Source of the DNA: an uncultured Dorea sp.
GTDB lineage: Bacteria; Bacillota; Clostridia; Lachnospirales; Lachnospiraceae
DNA length: 64,000 nucleotides
Reading direction: 5' to 3'
Assembly (NCBI GenBank): GCA_910584265.1
Contig: CAJTZE010000007.1
Location: 1 to 64,000 of the forward strand
The notes under the pieces were generated by a model. That model saw only the letters and a program-made list of their open reading frames with translations. It had not been told where the DNA came from and did no database searches. The position numbers and the translations under genes were made by a program. Shown piece by piece: positions 43,622-52,918 of the stretch. Every line of letters begins with the position of its first letter. The first letter of the stretch is position 1.

Positions 43622-45229
43622 TTATCTGTCCCACTTATCTGCAAGATTCTGGATCTGGGTCTCGAATTTGGCAAGATCCTTATTCGCAAGCCCTTCGCAC
43701 TTAAGAACCACCTGAAGGAGCCTCTTAGCAGCCGCAATAACACGCTCGAAGGCCGCATTTGCACGTGCTCTGGCAGGTTTCTCCGGTGCCTTTTTCGGTA
43801 CCGGGACTCCTGCAGTAAGAATCGTGTTGGCCGCCAGGTCCACACAGCCTCCGGAATACGGCGCAAAGGCCGGGCATCCTATCTGCTCGGAAGCAAGCTC
43901 TGCAAATCTGTCTGTGACCGCATCCTCGCCATGCACCACCATGATCCGGTCCGGCTTCTTCTCAAAGCCTTTCAGCCATGCCAGAAGTCCGTTCATATCT
44001 GCATGGCCGCTGATGCCCTTGAGCGTTACAATATGAGCATTTACCTCGATATTCTCTCCGAAGAGCTTCACATACTCCGCCCCTTCGATCAGCTTCCGGC
44101 CAAGGGTTCCTGCCGCCTGATATCCCACGAAGCAGATGGTACATTCTTCTCTCCACAGATTATGCTTCAAATGATGGCGGATACGTCCCGCATCACACAT
44201 ACCGGAAGCAGAAATGATTACCTTCGGCTTCTCATCGAAGTTGATCAGCTTCGAGTCATCGCTGGTAACCGATCTCTTAAGTCCGGGAAATGACAGCGGA
44301 TTGATTCCCTTATTCACCAGCTGCATGGCCTCTTCGTCGAAGCAGGATCTTACATTCTTATTAAATACCTTGGTTGCCTCCACTGCAAGCGGACTATCCA
44401 CATAAACCTCAAAATCCGGATAATCCGCGATCAGGTTCTTCTCCTTGATCTCCCTGATAAAATAAAGAATCTCCTGTGTACGTCCTACCGCAAAAGATGG
44501 AATTACCACATTGCCGCCCCTTGCAAAGGTCTCGGTTAGGATCTTGGTAAATTCCCCTATATAATCCGGAACCACATCGCCGTGGGTCCTGTCTCCATAG
44601 GTGGATTCGATGACAATATAATCTGCCTCCTTCACATACTGCGGGCTCTTAATGATCGGCTGATTTGGATTCCCCACATCACCGGAGAATACGATCTTCT
44701 TTGATATGCCGTCCTCTGTGATCCATACCTCAACACTGGCAGAGCCAAGCAGATGCCCCACATCCATAAACCGTACTTCGATGCCCTCGCAGAGCGTGAT
44801 CCTCTGGTCGTAATCACAGGGCGCCAGAAGCTTAATCGCCGCTTCCGCATCCTCCATGGTATAGAGCGGCTCGTATTCCGGAGCGCCGCTTCTTCTTCCT
44901 TTACGGTTCCTCCATTCTGCCTCAAATTCCTGAATGTGTGCACTGTCACGAAGCATGATATTACACAAGTCTGATGTGGCAAATGTAGTGACGATCTCTC
45001 CCTGAAATCCGTGTTTACACAGGTACGGAATCTTTCCTGAATGGTCGATATGCGCATGAGTCAGCAATATGTAATCAATGCCTGCCGCATTAACAGGAAT
45101 CTCCTGACTTTCATACAGATCCGGTCCCTGCTCAAGTCCGCAGTCCACCAGGATATTCTTTCCGCACGCCTGAAGCAGATGACAGCTCCCGGTAACTTCA
45201 TGGGCCGCCCCGATAAATGTTAGCTTCAT
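43622..45229 (-). CDS. Beta-CASP metallo-beta-lactamase RNase
   Basis: A 535-aa cytoplasmic nuclease of the CPSF/RNase J-like beta-CASP group. The MBL part has LTHAHIDHSGKIPYL (HxHxDH), a later His in VRFMDVGHLLGSASVEV and Asp in VFSGDVGNPNQPI. The beta-CASP part has PSFAVGRTQEILYFI, IISASGMCDAGRIRHHLKHN and the final HADMNGLLAWL. A short, Lys/Ala-rich C-terminal extension is not part of the fold. Relatives process mRNA or rRNA; the target is unknown. It lies between sigE and sigG in the same orientation. Confidence 0.92.
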   Translation of the reverse strand: MKLTFIGAAHEVTGSCHLLQACGKNILVDCGLEQGPDLYESQEIPVNAAGIDYILLTHAHIDHSGKIPYLCKHGFQGEIVTTFATSDLCNIMLRDSAHIQEFEAEWRNRKGRRSGAPEYEPLYTMEDAEAAIKLLAPCDYDQRITLCEGIEVRFMDVGHLLGSASVEVWITEDGISKKIVFSGDVGNPNQPIIKSPQYVKEADYIVIESTYGDRTHGDVVPDYIGEFTKILTETFARGGNVVIPSFAVGRTQEILYFIREIKEKNLIADYPDFEVYVDSPLAVEATKVFNKNVRSCFDEEAMQLVNKGINPLSFPGLKRSVTSDDSKLINFDEKPKVIISASGMCDAGRIRHHLKHNLWREECTICFVGYQAAGTLGRKLIEGAEYVKLFGENIEVNAHIVTLKGISGHADMNGLLAWLKGFEKKPDRIMVVHGEDAVTDRFAELASEQIGCPAFAPYSGGCVDLAANTILTAGVPVPKKAPEKPARARANAAFERVIAAAKRLLQVVLKCEGLANKDLAKFETQIQNLADKWDR

Positions 45230-45263
45230 GAATTCATCCCCTTTTTCTTTTAGTGTATCACAT

Positions 45264-46001
45264 TCAGACGTATTTTACCATTTCCCGTTTTAATCTCTGC
45301 ATAATTTTTTTCTCCAGACGGGAAATATACGACTGTGAAATCCCCAGTATATCCGCCACCTCCTTCTGTGTTTTCTCTTCCCCGTCCTGCGTCCCGATCC
45401 CAAAACGCATGCGGACAATCATCTGCTCCCTTCCGGACAGTCTTCCCAGCGCTTTGATCAGTACCTTTCTCTCCGCCTCGCTCTCCAGATCCCGGTATAT
45501 GGTATCCTCATCTGTTCCCAGAATATCCGACAGCAGCAGCTCGTTGCCGTCCCAGTCCACATTCAGCGGTTCATCAATGGACACCTCCAGCTTTGTTTTA
45601 TTATTTCTCCGCAGATACATAAGGATTTCATTCTCAATACAGCGGGAGGCATAGGTGGCAAGCTTGATCTTTTTCTGCGGGTTAAAGGTATTGATCGCCT
45701 TGATCAGTCCGATAGTTCCTATGGAAATCAAATCCTCCACTCCGATTCCTGTATTATCAAACTTTTTCGCTATGTATACCACAAGCCTCAAATTGTGCTC
45801 AATCAATATTTTCTTGGCTTTCTGATCTGCCTCAGTGCCGATCCCGGCAATTGCCTCCGCTTCTTCGTCGGCATTTAAAGGCGGAGGAAGGATATCTGCT
45901 CCTCCAATATAGTAAACATCCCTTGTATCAGGAAATAAGAATGTCCTGACATTTGGAATCATCTTCCATCTCCATTTACCAGGTACTGCTAAATTCATCA
46001 T
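45264..46001 (-). CDS. sigE: RNA polymerase sporulation sigma factor SigE
   Basis: Early mother-cell sigma factor made as an inactive precursor; the N-terminal part before [20 protein letters not shown] is the pro-sequence. Region 2 reads [20 protein letters not shown] with [20 protein letters not shown]. Region 4 reads [20 protein letters not shown] and [16 protein letters not shown]. Two starts are possible: an ATG at 46022 overlapping the spoIIGA stop as ATGA, and an ATG at 46001 with AGGAGG nine bases before it. I favour 46001. Confidence 0.96.
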   Translation of the reverse strand: MMNLAVPGKWRWKMIPNVRTFLFPDTRDVYYIGGADILPPPLNADEEAEAIAGIGTEADQKAKKILIEHNLRLVVYIAKKFDNTGIGVEDLISIGTIGLIKAINTFNPQKKIKLATYASRCIENEILMYLRRNNKTKLEVSIDEPLNVDWDGNELLLSDILGTDEDTIYRDLESEAERKVLIKALGRLSGREQMIVRMRFGIGTQDGEEKTQKEVADILGISQSYISRLEKKIMQRLKREMVKYV

Positions 46002-46018
46002 GCTTTTCGTCCTCCTGC

Positions 46019-46795
46019 TCATATATCTGGGTTTAATATCACATCATATCCATTTCCAAAAGAGGAGTCTTCACTGATTGCAATCATCGGCTGCTCTACC
46101 TGCTGTTCTTCTCTGCCGGCTATACAGATCCGGTCTATCGGCGCCACCGGGATCAGTCCATTTCCCTTCCCGATTGTCCGATAGGGAATATAACGGATTC
46201 CCTCCGGCATCCCCCTCCCAAAGAGCTTCTCTGCGAGCCTTCTGCTGATAATGCTGACTGCCTTTCCGCTGACCTCATCCTTCAAATGATTTCCTGTATC
46301 CATAATGGCCTTGGCCTCACAGCTTTCTCCGTCAAGCTGCAGAATCACCAGACAATGCACCTCTCCAAAATGGAATAACAGAGCCAGCATTTTCAGTATG
46401 CCGGAAGCCAGATAGTAGCTTGCCATAGCCAGTGCAAAAAACAGGCTCCCTGCCTGCACATACTGGTTCAGGTATTCAAAAATCCCTCCCACAAGAAAAC
46501 CGCTGATATAAATAGTGATCAGGGCCCGTAAAAATCCATCAGGGCTCCTGAGGGGGATTCCTGCTGCCAGCATAGCCGACGGTATCAGCACATAGAACAG
46601 TATGACTTTGATAAACGTAAAAGGAATCCCGACGGCCGTCACAAGACAGGTAAGAAAAGCCCCCAGAAGGGCCCCCAGACAGATCCTCCCATAGGAGGAA
46701 GAAATCCTTAATACCTTTTTTGTAACGAGGAGCAGTATGTAGTCCATCAGGAAGTTCACAAGAAACAATACGTCTATGTACAGTTCATAATACAC
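46019..46795 (-). CDS. spoIIGA: Sigma-E processing peptidase SpoIIGA
   Basis: Membrane-bound aspartic protease that removes the SigE pro-sequence. The N-terminal half is five or so membrane helices ([40 protein letters not shown] and others). The cytoplasmic half has the catalytic motif [20 protein letters not shown] (Asp in DTGN) and [17 protein letters not shown]. The start is GTG at 46795, seven bases after AGAGG; an ATG reading 51 nt longer lacks homology. It overlaps the sigE reading frame, so protease and substrate are coupled in one operon. Confidence 0.95.
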   Translation of the reverse strand: MYYELYIDVLFLVNFLMDYILLLVTKKVLRISSSYGRICLGALLGAFLTCLVTAVGIPFTFIKVILFYVLIPSAMLAAGIPLRSPDGFLRALITIYISGFLVGGIFEYLNQYVQAGSLFFALAMASYYLASGILKMLALLFHFGEVHCLVILQLDGESCEAKAIMDTGNHLKDEVSGKAVSIISRRLAEKLFGRGMPEGIRYIPYRTIGKGNGLIPVAPIDRICIAGREEQQVEQPMIAISEDSSFGNGYDVILNPDI

Positions 46796-46996
46796 ATTCC
46801 GTCCTCTTTTCAATTTTCCTCCGGATGCCGGATCCAGAGCACACACAGGGTATGCAGCGCTGGTCTGTCATCCAGGCAAAACATATTATAGGGGATGGCC
46901 AATAAAGAATTTGTCAGATGATGTGGAGAAAAAAGCAGATTCTTTCGACAGGCCTCGCAGTAGGTATCTCTGATGTGGATTTGATTACTGTGAGGA

Positions 46997-47029
46997 TATA
47001 ATATAGGGAACTTTGTTCCCTATATTATA
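46997..47029. repeat. Perfect 15-bp inverted repeat with a 3-nt loop
   Basis: TATAATATAGGGAAC (46997-47011) and its exact complement (47015-47029) flank TTT. It lies one base beyond the ftsZ terminator hairpin and about 200 bp upstream of spoIIGA, with the -10 like TATAAT at both ends in opposite directions. It could be a second hairpin of the terminator or an operator. The rest of 46796-47070 shows no gene. Confidence 0.7.
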
Positions 47030-47030
47030 A

Positions 47031-47057
47031 AAGACACCGGGAAATTCCCGGTGTCTT
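47031..47057 (-). terminator. Terminator downstream of ftsZ
   Basis: AAGACACCGGGAA pairs perfectly with TTCCCGGTGTCTT around a minimal loop, and CTTTTATAA follows on the minus strand. It lies 13 nt after the ftsZ stop and probably ends the dcw transcript. Confidence 0.7.
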
Positions 47058-47070
47058 GTGCTTAAATTAT

Positions 47071-48273
47071 CTATTTTTTAAAGAAATCTGGTATTTTGAT
47101 GGACTGTTCCTTTACCTTGGAAGCAGGCACCTTCGGAGCATCCAGAGTTGGAGCTGTTCCGCCTACGCTTCTTCTTGGAAGGGCTGCTGTCTGCCCTTTT
47201 AATCCTCCGCCAAGGTCTGTTCTCGGCGAATATACCGGCCTCTCATAGGAGGATGCAGGCGGAACCATGGTCTGGCGCTGTACTCCCTCTAATCTGGATT
47301 TCAGTTTAGAGGATGTGCCGCCCACATTATGTAGTCCCGTTGCGATCACAGTAATCGTTGCCTCGTCGGCTTTAGAGTCGTCATACATAGCACCGAAAAT
47401 AATATTCGCATCTTCGCCTGCCAGATCCTGTACAAATTCAGCGGCATCAGACGCATCCATCAGCGTAATATCGCCGGAAACGTTGATAATTACATGGGAA
47501 GCCCCTGCAATGGTTGTCTCAAGCAGCGGACTCTCAACTGCCTGCTTTACAGCCTCCAGCGCCTTGTCATCTCCCCGGCCCTGGCCGATACCGATGTGGG
47601 CAATGCCCTTATCCGTCATAACGGTCTGTACATCCGCAAAGTCAAGGTTGATCAGCGAAGGCACGTTGATCAAATCTGTGATGCCCTGAATACCCTGCTG
47701 TAATACTTCATCGGCCTTCTTCAGAGCCTCCGGCATGGTGGTTCTTCTGTCAACCACTTCAAGCAGCTTGTCATTTGGAATGACGATCAATGTATCTACA
47801 CTCTCTTTTAATTTCTCAATTCCGCCAAGCGCGTTATTCATACGGGTCTTGGATTCAAAACGGAAAGGCTTGGTCACAACGCCTACCGTAAGGGCGCCCT
47901 GCTCCTTGGCAATACGCGCCACGACAGGGGTAGCGCCGGTTCCGGTTCCGCCTCCCATACCGCATGTAACAAATACCATATCAGCGCCCTTAAGAGCAGC
48001 GGAAACCTCCTCTGCACTCTCCTCAGCCGCTTTCTCTCCAACCTCCGGCCTTGCTCCTGCCCCAAGTCCCTTCGTGATCTTATCCCCAATCTGCATTAGT
48101 GTCGGCGCCTTGCAGAGCTGAAGCGCCTGTTTATCTGTATTAATAGCTATAAATTCAACACCGGCAATCTGTTCGTCGATCATGCGGTTTACAGCGTTAT
48201 TACCGCCTCCGCCGATACCTACAACAATTATTTTTGCCGCCGCTTCCGATTCGTTTGTCTTAATTTCCAGCAA
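47071..48273 (-). CDS. ftsZ: Cell division GTPase FtsZ
   Basis: Tubulin-like GTPase forming the division ring, 400 aa. The N-terminus [20 protein letters not shown] is followed by the tubulin signature [20 protein letters not shown], the T7 loop region ([19 protein letters not shown]) and a C-terminal flexible linker. The protein ends [10 protein letters not shown], the short conserved tail that binds FtsA/SepF. The start is TTG at 48273, placed by AAGGAGGAG six bases before it, giving [11 protein letters not shown] as in related species; ATG starts further upstream lie before that site. It is the last gene of the dcw cluster. Confidence 0.96.
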   Translation of the reverse strand: MLEIKTNESEAAAKIIVVGIGGGGNNAVNRMIDEQIAGVEFIAINTDKQALQLCKAPTLMQIGDKITKGLGAGARPEVGEKAAEESAEEVSAALKGADMVFVTCGMGGGTGTGATPVVARIAKEQGALTVGVVTKPFRFESKTRMNNALGGIEKLKESVDTLIVIPNDKLLEVVDRRTTMPEALKKADEVLQQGIQGITDLINVPSLINLDFADVQTVMTDKGIAHIGIGQGRGDDKALEAVKQAVESPLLETTIAGASHVIINVSGDITLMDASDAAEFVQDLAGEDANIIFGAMYDDSKADEATITVIATGLHNVGGTSSKLKSRLEGVQRQTMVPPASSYERPVYSPRTDLGGGLKGQTAALPRRSVGGTAPTLDAPKVPASKVKEQSIKIPDFFKK

Positions 48274-48480
48274 GGGTTTCTCCTCCTTCGTCATCCTTAT
48301 AATATAAATATACATCCCTTATCGTCCATGTTTGGTAGACGAAACATACACAGACTTTGCCATATATATACTATAATATAAGCTTTTACGCAAAATATCA
48401 ATAGGTATTTGGCGTTTTTAGTAACCTTTTCTTATTTTTTATCTCAATGTTCATCATCTTTGCAGTTCTCACTGTCATTT

Positions 48481-49380
48481 TTAGTAATCCCCGCCATAAT
48501 CATCACCGGAATAGTCATCGTCCCCCGAATCATCCTCGTCAGAATAGTCATCATCCCCTGAATCATCCTCGGAGCCGTAATCGTCATCCCAAGAATCATC
48601 CCCGCTGTCACCGGAGGTATCCGATCCGTCCTGCCCGCCGTCATCCTCCGGCAGATCTGCAGTAAATGCTATAGCATTGGACTCATCCTCAAAGTATCGC
48701 AGATTAAGCGTCCCTGCCCTGCCTTCTAATTTTGCCAGGATCGGCGTGATCTGTGCCATCTTCTCGGTAGTAACATCCATTCCCAGCACCACCCGGACAC
48801 TGCCGAAATAAAGCTCGATCCCGTCCTCCGCACACAAGATCCTATCCGGCGCCAGATTATAGTTCTTCACCTCCTGCGCCACATCCAGGATCGCCTTCAG
48901 AAGCTCCTCATCCTTGATTGCCAGCCGCTTATAAAGCTTTGTCTCTCCGGCAGACACTCCCTCAATACCGGGTATCCCCTCTCTCATCTCCCGGCTTTTA
49001 AACACCACAGTTCCCGTTTTATCAAAAAACGTGTAATTCTCTTCTTCCGTGATATAGCCGATAATCGGCTTCTCCTTTACCGTAACCCTTACCGTCCACG
49101 GATTCTTAAGTCCTATCCTTATGGAAGTAAGGCTCTTCGGCACCTCATGCTCCATGAAGCGGTATTTGATGAGCAGGTACAGTGAATTGACTGAATACTT
49201 ATCCTTCTGCACCGATTCAAGAATTACCTTATCCTCCGTATAATCATTGCCCTTAATCTCTATCCCCTGTACGTAGAATAAAAGGAATACCGTTGCTGCA
49301 ATAATTGCAATGCCTAGTATAATTACAATCAGCGCATACAGTCTGTGGCTCTTCCTTCTCCTTTTCCTTCGTCTTGCCAT
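48481..49380 (-). CDS. divIB: Cell division protein DivIB/FtsQ with an acidic repeat tail
   Basis: A 299-aa single-pass protein of the divisome. It has a basic cytoplasmic start (ARRRKRRRKSHRLYALIVII), one membrane helix (about 13-35), a POTRA domain (VQGIEIKGNDYTEDKVILES) and the beta domain (PWTVRVTVKEKPIIGYITEE and more). After residue about 245 it changes into an Asp/Ser/Gly/Tyr-rich tail of about 55 residues containing two DDSGDDDYS units. The tail would face the outside of the membrane and is not part of the family's fold. It is followed by a 207-nt gap before the ftsZ TTG start in which I see no gene. Confidence 0.93.
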   Translation of the reverse strand: MARRRKRRRKSHRLYALIVIILGIAIIAATVFLLFYVQGIEIKGNDYTEDKVILESVQKDKYSVNSLYLLIKYRFMEHEVPKSLTSIRIGLKNPWTVRVTVKEKPIIGYITEEENYTFFDKTGTVVFKSREMREGIPGIEGVSAGETKLYKRLAIKDEELLKAILDVAQEVKNYNLAPDRILCAEDGIELYFGSVRVVLGMDVTTEKMAQITPILAKLEGRAGTLNLRYFEDESNAIAFTADLPEDDGGQDGSDTSGDSGDDSWDDDYGSEDDSGDDDYSDEDDSGDDDYSGDDYGGDY

Positions 49381-49434
49381 CTATACTCCTCCTCAGCAGG
49401 CTCTCTGCCTGCACAGTTTCAACCCTTATCTTTA

Positions 49435-50517
49435 TTATTTTACCAAAGAAGACACGCTGAGTACAAGCCCCATTTCCAAAAGCAGGAACACGACCGAGGT
49501 TCCCCCGTAGCTGATAAACGGCAGCGTAATGCCTGTATTCGGTATTGTATTTGTAACAACTGCGATATTTAATATCACCTGTATCATCATATGTGCCATA
49601 GCTCCCGATGCGATCAGCGCGCCGAACAGATCCGCAGCATGGGTTGCTATAACGAAAAAACGCCAGATCAGGATCAAAAATAATATCAGAATAAACCCCG
49701 CTCCAAACAGCCCCAGCTCCTCACATACAATGGAAAAAATCATATCATTCTGCGCCTCCGGCACGAAGCCCAGCTTCTGTACACTCTTCCCCAGCCCTCT
49801 TCCAAACAGGCCGCCGGAGCCTATTGCATATAATCCCTGCAGGGTCTGGTAGCCCTTTTCAAATTTCTCCGGATCCCTCCAGATTTCAAGCCGTTCCAGC
49901 CGGTAACTCTCCAGCGCCAGAAAGATTCCCATGAATCCGCAGCCAAGCACTCCCATCCAGATAAACTGCGCGTATTTCGGGCTTGCCACAAAAATCAATA
50001 TTACTCCGATTCCCAGAATAATGATCGCAGTGCTCAAGTTACTTGCCCCCACCAGTCCCACAATAGGAAGGATACTGACCATAATCTTAAACATGGTCCG
50101 TATATTTCCCATTGTTTTTACATTCTTGGTGACCAGATAAGCCAGAAACAATATCACCGCCACCTTGGCAAACTCAGAGGGCTGAAATGAAAAAGGCCCC
50201 AAAGACAGCCATCTTTTGGACCCGTTATATTCATCTCCGAACAGCATGACTGCAACAGACAAAAGAATTGCCGCCACATATCCAAGAACCGCAAACTTCC
50301 TCCAGATATGATAGTCCATACCCGCCATCACAAACATGGCCGCAATACCCAGCAGTGTGGCAAACAGCTGCTTCTTCAAATAGTAAAAGGAATCGTGAAA
50401 CTTCACCTCTCCGTTGTATGCACTGGTACTGTATAGAATCACAAGCCCCATTATCATAAGTAAAAACAGCGCTGCAAGAAGCGTATAATCATATTTTTTC
50501 TTTTTTGAATCCGGCAC
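49435..50517 (-). CDS. ftsW: SEDS glycosyltransferase FtsW
   Basis: A 360-aa polytopic peptidoglycan polymerase of the SEDS family that works with a class B PBP at the septum. About ten membrane helices are seen, plus GSKRWLSLGPFSFQPSEFAK (the signature with the PSE/AK segment) and GLGKSVQKLGFVPEAQNDMI, then TGITLPFISYGGTSVVFLLL. The start is GTG at 50517; AAGGAGG is 12 bases upstream, a little far. It lies 17 nt after murD. Position in the dcw cluster favours FtsW over RodA or SpoVE. Confidence 0.92.
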   Translation of the reverse strand: MPDSKKKKYDYTLLAALFLLMIMGLVILYSTSAYNGEVKFHDSFYYLKKQLFATLLGIAAMFVMAGMDYHIWRKFAVLGYVAAILLSVAVMLFGDEYNGSKRWLSLGPFSFQPSEFAKVAVILFLAYLVTKNVKTMGNIRTMFKIMVSILPIVGLVGASNLSTAIIILGIGVILIFVASPKYAQFIWMGVLGCGFMGIFLALESYRLERLEIWRDPEKFEKGYQTLQGLYAIGSGGLFGRGLGKSVQKLGFVPEAQNDMIFSIVCEELGLFGAGFILILFLILIWRFFVIATHAADLFGALIASGAMAHMMIQVILNIAVVTNTIPNTGITLPFISYGGTSVVFLLLEMGLVLSVSSLVK

Positions 50518-50534
50518 CTTCGTCTGCCGCCTCC

Positions 50535-51887
50535 TTATAAGGAATTTACAATCTCTTTGAATTTATCGCCCCGTTCCTCATAATTCTTAAACATGCCCCA
50601 GCTTGCGCATGCCGGCGAGAGCAGTACCGCATCTCCGGGTTCCGCCAGCCTTGCGGCTGTAAGAACCGCTTCCTCAAATGTATCAAAAAGCATAACATCT
50701 GTAAATCCGCACTGTTCTGCTTCCTCTGCAATCTTCTCCTTTGTCTGCCCGATCAATAACAGCTTCTTCACCCTGCCCTCAAAACTTTCAATCCACTCTT
50801 TGTAGGAAGACTGCTTATCGTAACCGCCCCCGATCAGATAGGCAGGCCGGATCATTGCCTGGATTCCCTTGATCGCGGCGTCCGGATTCGTGCCTTTTGA
50901 ATCATTATAATATGCAACTCCGTTTTTCTCAGCCACAAATTCAATCCTGTGCTCCACGCCGGCAAAATCCCGGACAGACTTCCTAATACTCTCCATGGGA
51001 ACACCGTAAACAGCCGCCATCGCCGCTGCCGCCATCACATTCTCATAGTTATGAGTTCCAAGCAGCTTTAATTCTTTCACATTACATAGCAGACATTCCT
51101 TGGGATTCCGATAAATAATATTTCCTTCATCCAGATAAATACCTTTCTCTAGTTTACGCTGGCTGCTGAAATATAGAACCTGCCCGGTCAATGTTTTTCC
51201 GAATTCCCGCAGGACCTCGTCCTCATAATTCAGCACACAGGTATCCTCCGGTCCCTGATTCACTGCCACATTCTTCTTCGCCTCTATGTAGGCCTCCATG
51301 GTATGATGACGGTTCAGATGATCCGGCGTAATATTCAGAATCGCGGACACCCGCGCCCTGAAATCTACGATCGTCTCCAATTGAAAGCTGCTCATCTCCG
51401 CAACGACAACAGAATCTTCTCTTGTCTCTTCCGCCACATTAGTGTAGGGAGTTCCAATATTTCCTACCACAAACACATTTTTCCCTGCATCCTTCATGAT
51501 CTGCCCCAGAAGCGCCGTAGTTGTAGTCTTTCCATTGGTCCCCGTAATGGCGAGCACGTCCCCTCTGCCAAGCTCATAGGCAAGCTCCACCTCGCCGATA
51601 ATCGGGATCTTCTTCTCTCTCATACGATTTACCACCGGAAGGTCTGTAGGCACGCCCGGGCTCATCACTACCAGATCCAGTTCATCCATAAGCTTTTCCG
51701 GAAATTCTCCAAGTACGATCTTCGTCCTGCTTCCTTCCCGTATCTTTTCACGGATCGCTTCTTCCTCCAGTTTTTCATTGGCATCGTAGAGCGTAACAAA
51801 AGCTCCCTGTCCTTCCAAAATTCCTGCCGCACTGGTTCCGCTGATACCGGAGCCGAACACAAGAACCTTTTTTCCTGCTGCTTTCAT
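50535..51887 (-). CDS. murD: UDP-N-acetylmuramoyl-L-alanine--D-glutamate ligase
   Basis: Mur ligase of 450 aa that adds D-glutamate to UDP-MurNAc-Ala in the cytoplasm. The N-terminal Rossmann domain (KKVLVFGSGISGTSAAGILE) precedes the ATP loop AITGTNGKTTTTALL, the central domain (ITPDHLNRHHTMEAYIEAKK) and the C-terminal ligase domain (YYNDSKGTNPDAAIKGI, DAVLLSPACASWGMFKNYEE). An AGGAGG site precedes the start. It lies between mraY and ftsW. The other Mur ligases are not in this window. Confidence 0.97.
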   Translation of the reverse strand: MKAAGKKVLVFGSGISGTSAAGILEGQGAFVTLYDANEKLEEEAIREKIREGSRTKIVLGEFPEKLMDELDLVVMSPGVPTDLPVVNRMREKKIPIIGEVELAYELGRGDVLAITGTNGKTTTTALLGQIMKDAGKNVFVVGNIGTPYTNVAEETREDSVVVAEMSSFQLETIVDFRARVSAILNITPDHLNRHHTMEAYIEAKKNVAVNQGPEDTCVLNYEDEVLREFGKTLTGQVLYFSSQRKLEKGIYLDEGNIIYRNPKECLLCNVKELKLLGTHNYENVMAAAAMAAVYGVPMESIRKSVRDFAGVEHRIEFVAEKNGVAYYNDSKGTNPDAAIKGIQAMIRPAYLIGGGYDKQSSYKEWIESFEGRVKKLLLIGQTKEKIAEEAEQCGFTDVMLFDTFEEAVLTAARLAEPGDAVLLSPACASWGMFKNYEERGDKFKEIVNSL

Positions 51888-51901
51888 AATTTCCTCCTAT
51901 A

Positions 51902-52858
51902 TTACATAACCATCAGCGCAATCAGGCACAGTATTGTTGTTATAATAGAAAACACCGCAACGATCCTGGTTTCTGACCATCCGCACAGTTCAAAATGATG
52001 ATGGATCGGCGCCATTTTAAAGAATCTCTTACCGCCGGTCCTTTTAAAATAAGTTACCTGTATCATAACAGACAGCACTTCCACCAGATAAATCAGGCCC
52101 ACGATCAGTATAAACAGCGGCATCTGAAGCATATATGCCGTGGAAGCGACAAACCCTCCCAGCGCCAGGGATCCGGTATCCCCCATAAATACACTCGCCG
52201 GATACACATTGAACAGCAGAAAGCCCAGCAGGGCTCCTACCACCGCACAGGTGGCAGGCTCAATCCCGCTCTTTGTACCAATGGCAACCACGGTAAAAAA
52301 GGTTGCTACTAATACGGTAACGCTGGACGCAAGGCCGTCCAGGCCATCCGTAAAATTCACGCCGTTCACTGTTCCGATCACTGCTACAAATAACAGCGGA
52401 ATGGCAAACCAGCCCAAATCCAAATATTCCCCTCCGGTAAAGGGAATCAGCATCGTCAGCGGAATACCGGCCACCTTCACCAGATAAAACGCAAACACGG
52501 CAGTCACCACGATCTGCAGCGCCATTTTCTGCTTCGGAAATAAGCCGTCTGAACGTTTCATAACCACCTTCAGGTAATCGTCTAAGAATCCGATCAGCCC
52601 AAATCCCAGCGTCACAAAAAGAACCGGAATGATCTGCGGGTTACTCCTGATATAAAATACAGATGTAATTACAATACTCAGCAGAATGATCACGCCGCCC
52701 ATGGTAGGGGTCCCGGCTTTCTTCAAATGTTCTTTCACTCCCTCTTCCCGTTCAGTCTGTCCCATTTTCAGCTTCCGCAGAACAGGGATGATTACCGGCC
52801 CCATAACGGCGCTGATCGCAAACGAGATAAGAACCGGCAGAAATATCCTATAATCCAT
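51902..52858 (-). CDS. mraY: Phospho-N-acetylmuramoyl-pentapeptide transferase
   Basis: A 318-aa membrane enzyme that makes lipid I from UDP-MurNAc-pentapeptide and undecaprenyl phosphate. About ten helices are seen, with the Asp-rich motif GFLDDYLKVVMKRSDGL, VNFTDGLDGLASSVTVLV, VFMGDTGSLALGGFVASTA and the HHH motif MAPIHHHFELCGWSE. The ATG at 52858 follows GAGGTG; a start five codons upstream lacks such a site. It lies 14 nt upstream of murD. Confidence 0.97.
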   Translation of the reverse strand: MDYRIFLPVLISFAISAVMGPVIIPVLRKLKMGQTEREEGVKEHLKKAGTPTMGGVIILLSIVITSVFYIRSNPQIIPVLFVTLGFGLIGFLDDYLKVVMKRSDGLFPKQKMALQIVVTAVFAFYLVKVAGIPLTMLIPFTGGEYLDLGWFAIPLLFVAVIGTVNGVNFTDGLDGLASSVTVLVATFFTVVAIGTKSGIEPATCAVVGALLGFLLFNVYPASVFMGDTGSLALGGFVASTAYMLQMPLFILIVGLIYLVEVLSVMIQVTYFKRTGGKRFFKMAPIHHHFELCGWSETRIVAVFSIITTILCLIALMVM

Positions 52859-52918
52859 ATTACACCTCATCATTTCTTTTGTTATTTGCTCTCAATCTAC
52901 AATAGTATACTGCATTTC

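Noticed and set aside
48273..48315. ATG starts upstream of ftsZ
   Set aside because: The strong AAGGAGGAG site lies inside that extension and points to the TTG at 48273.
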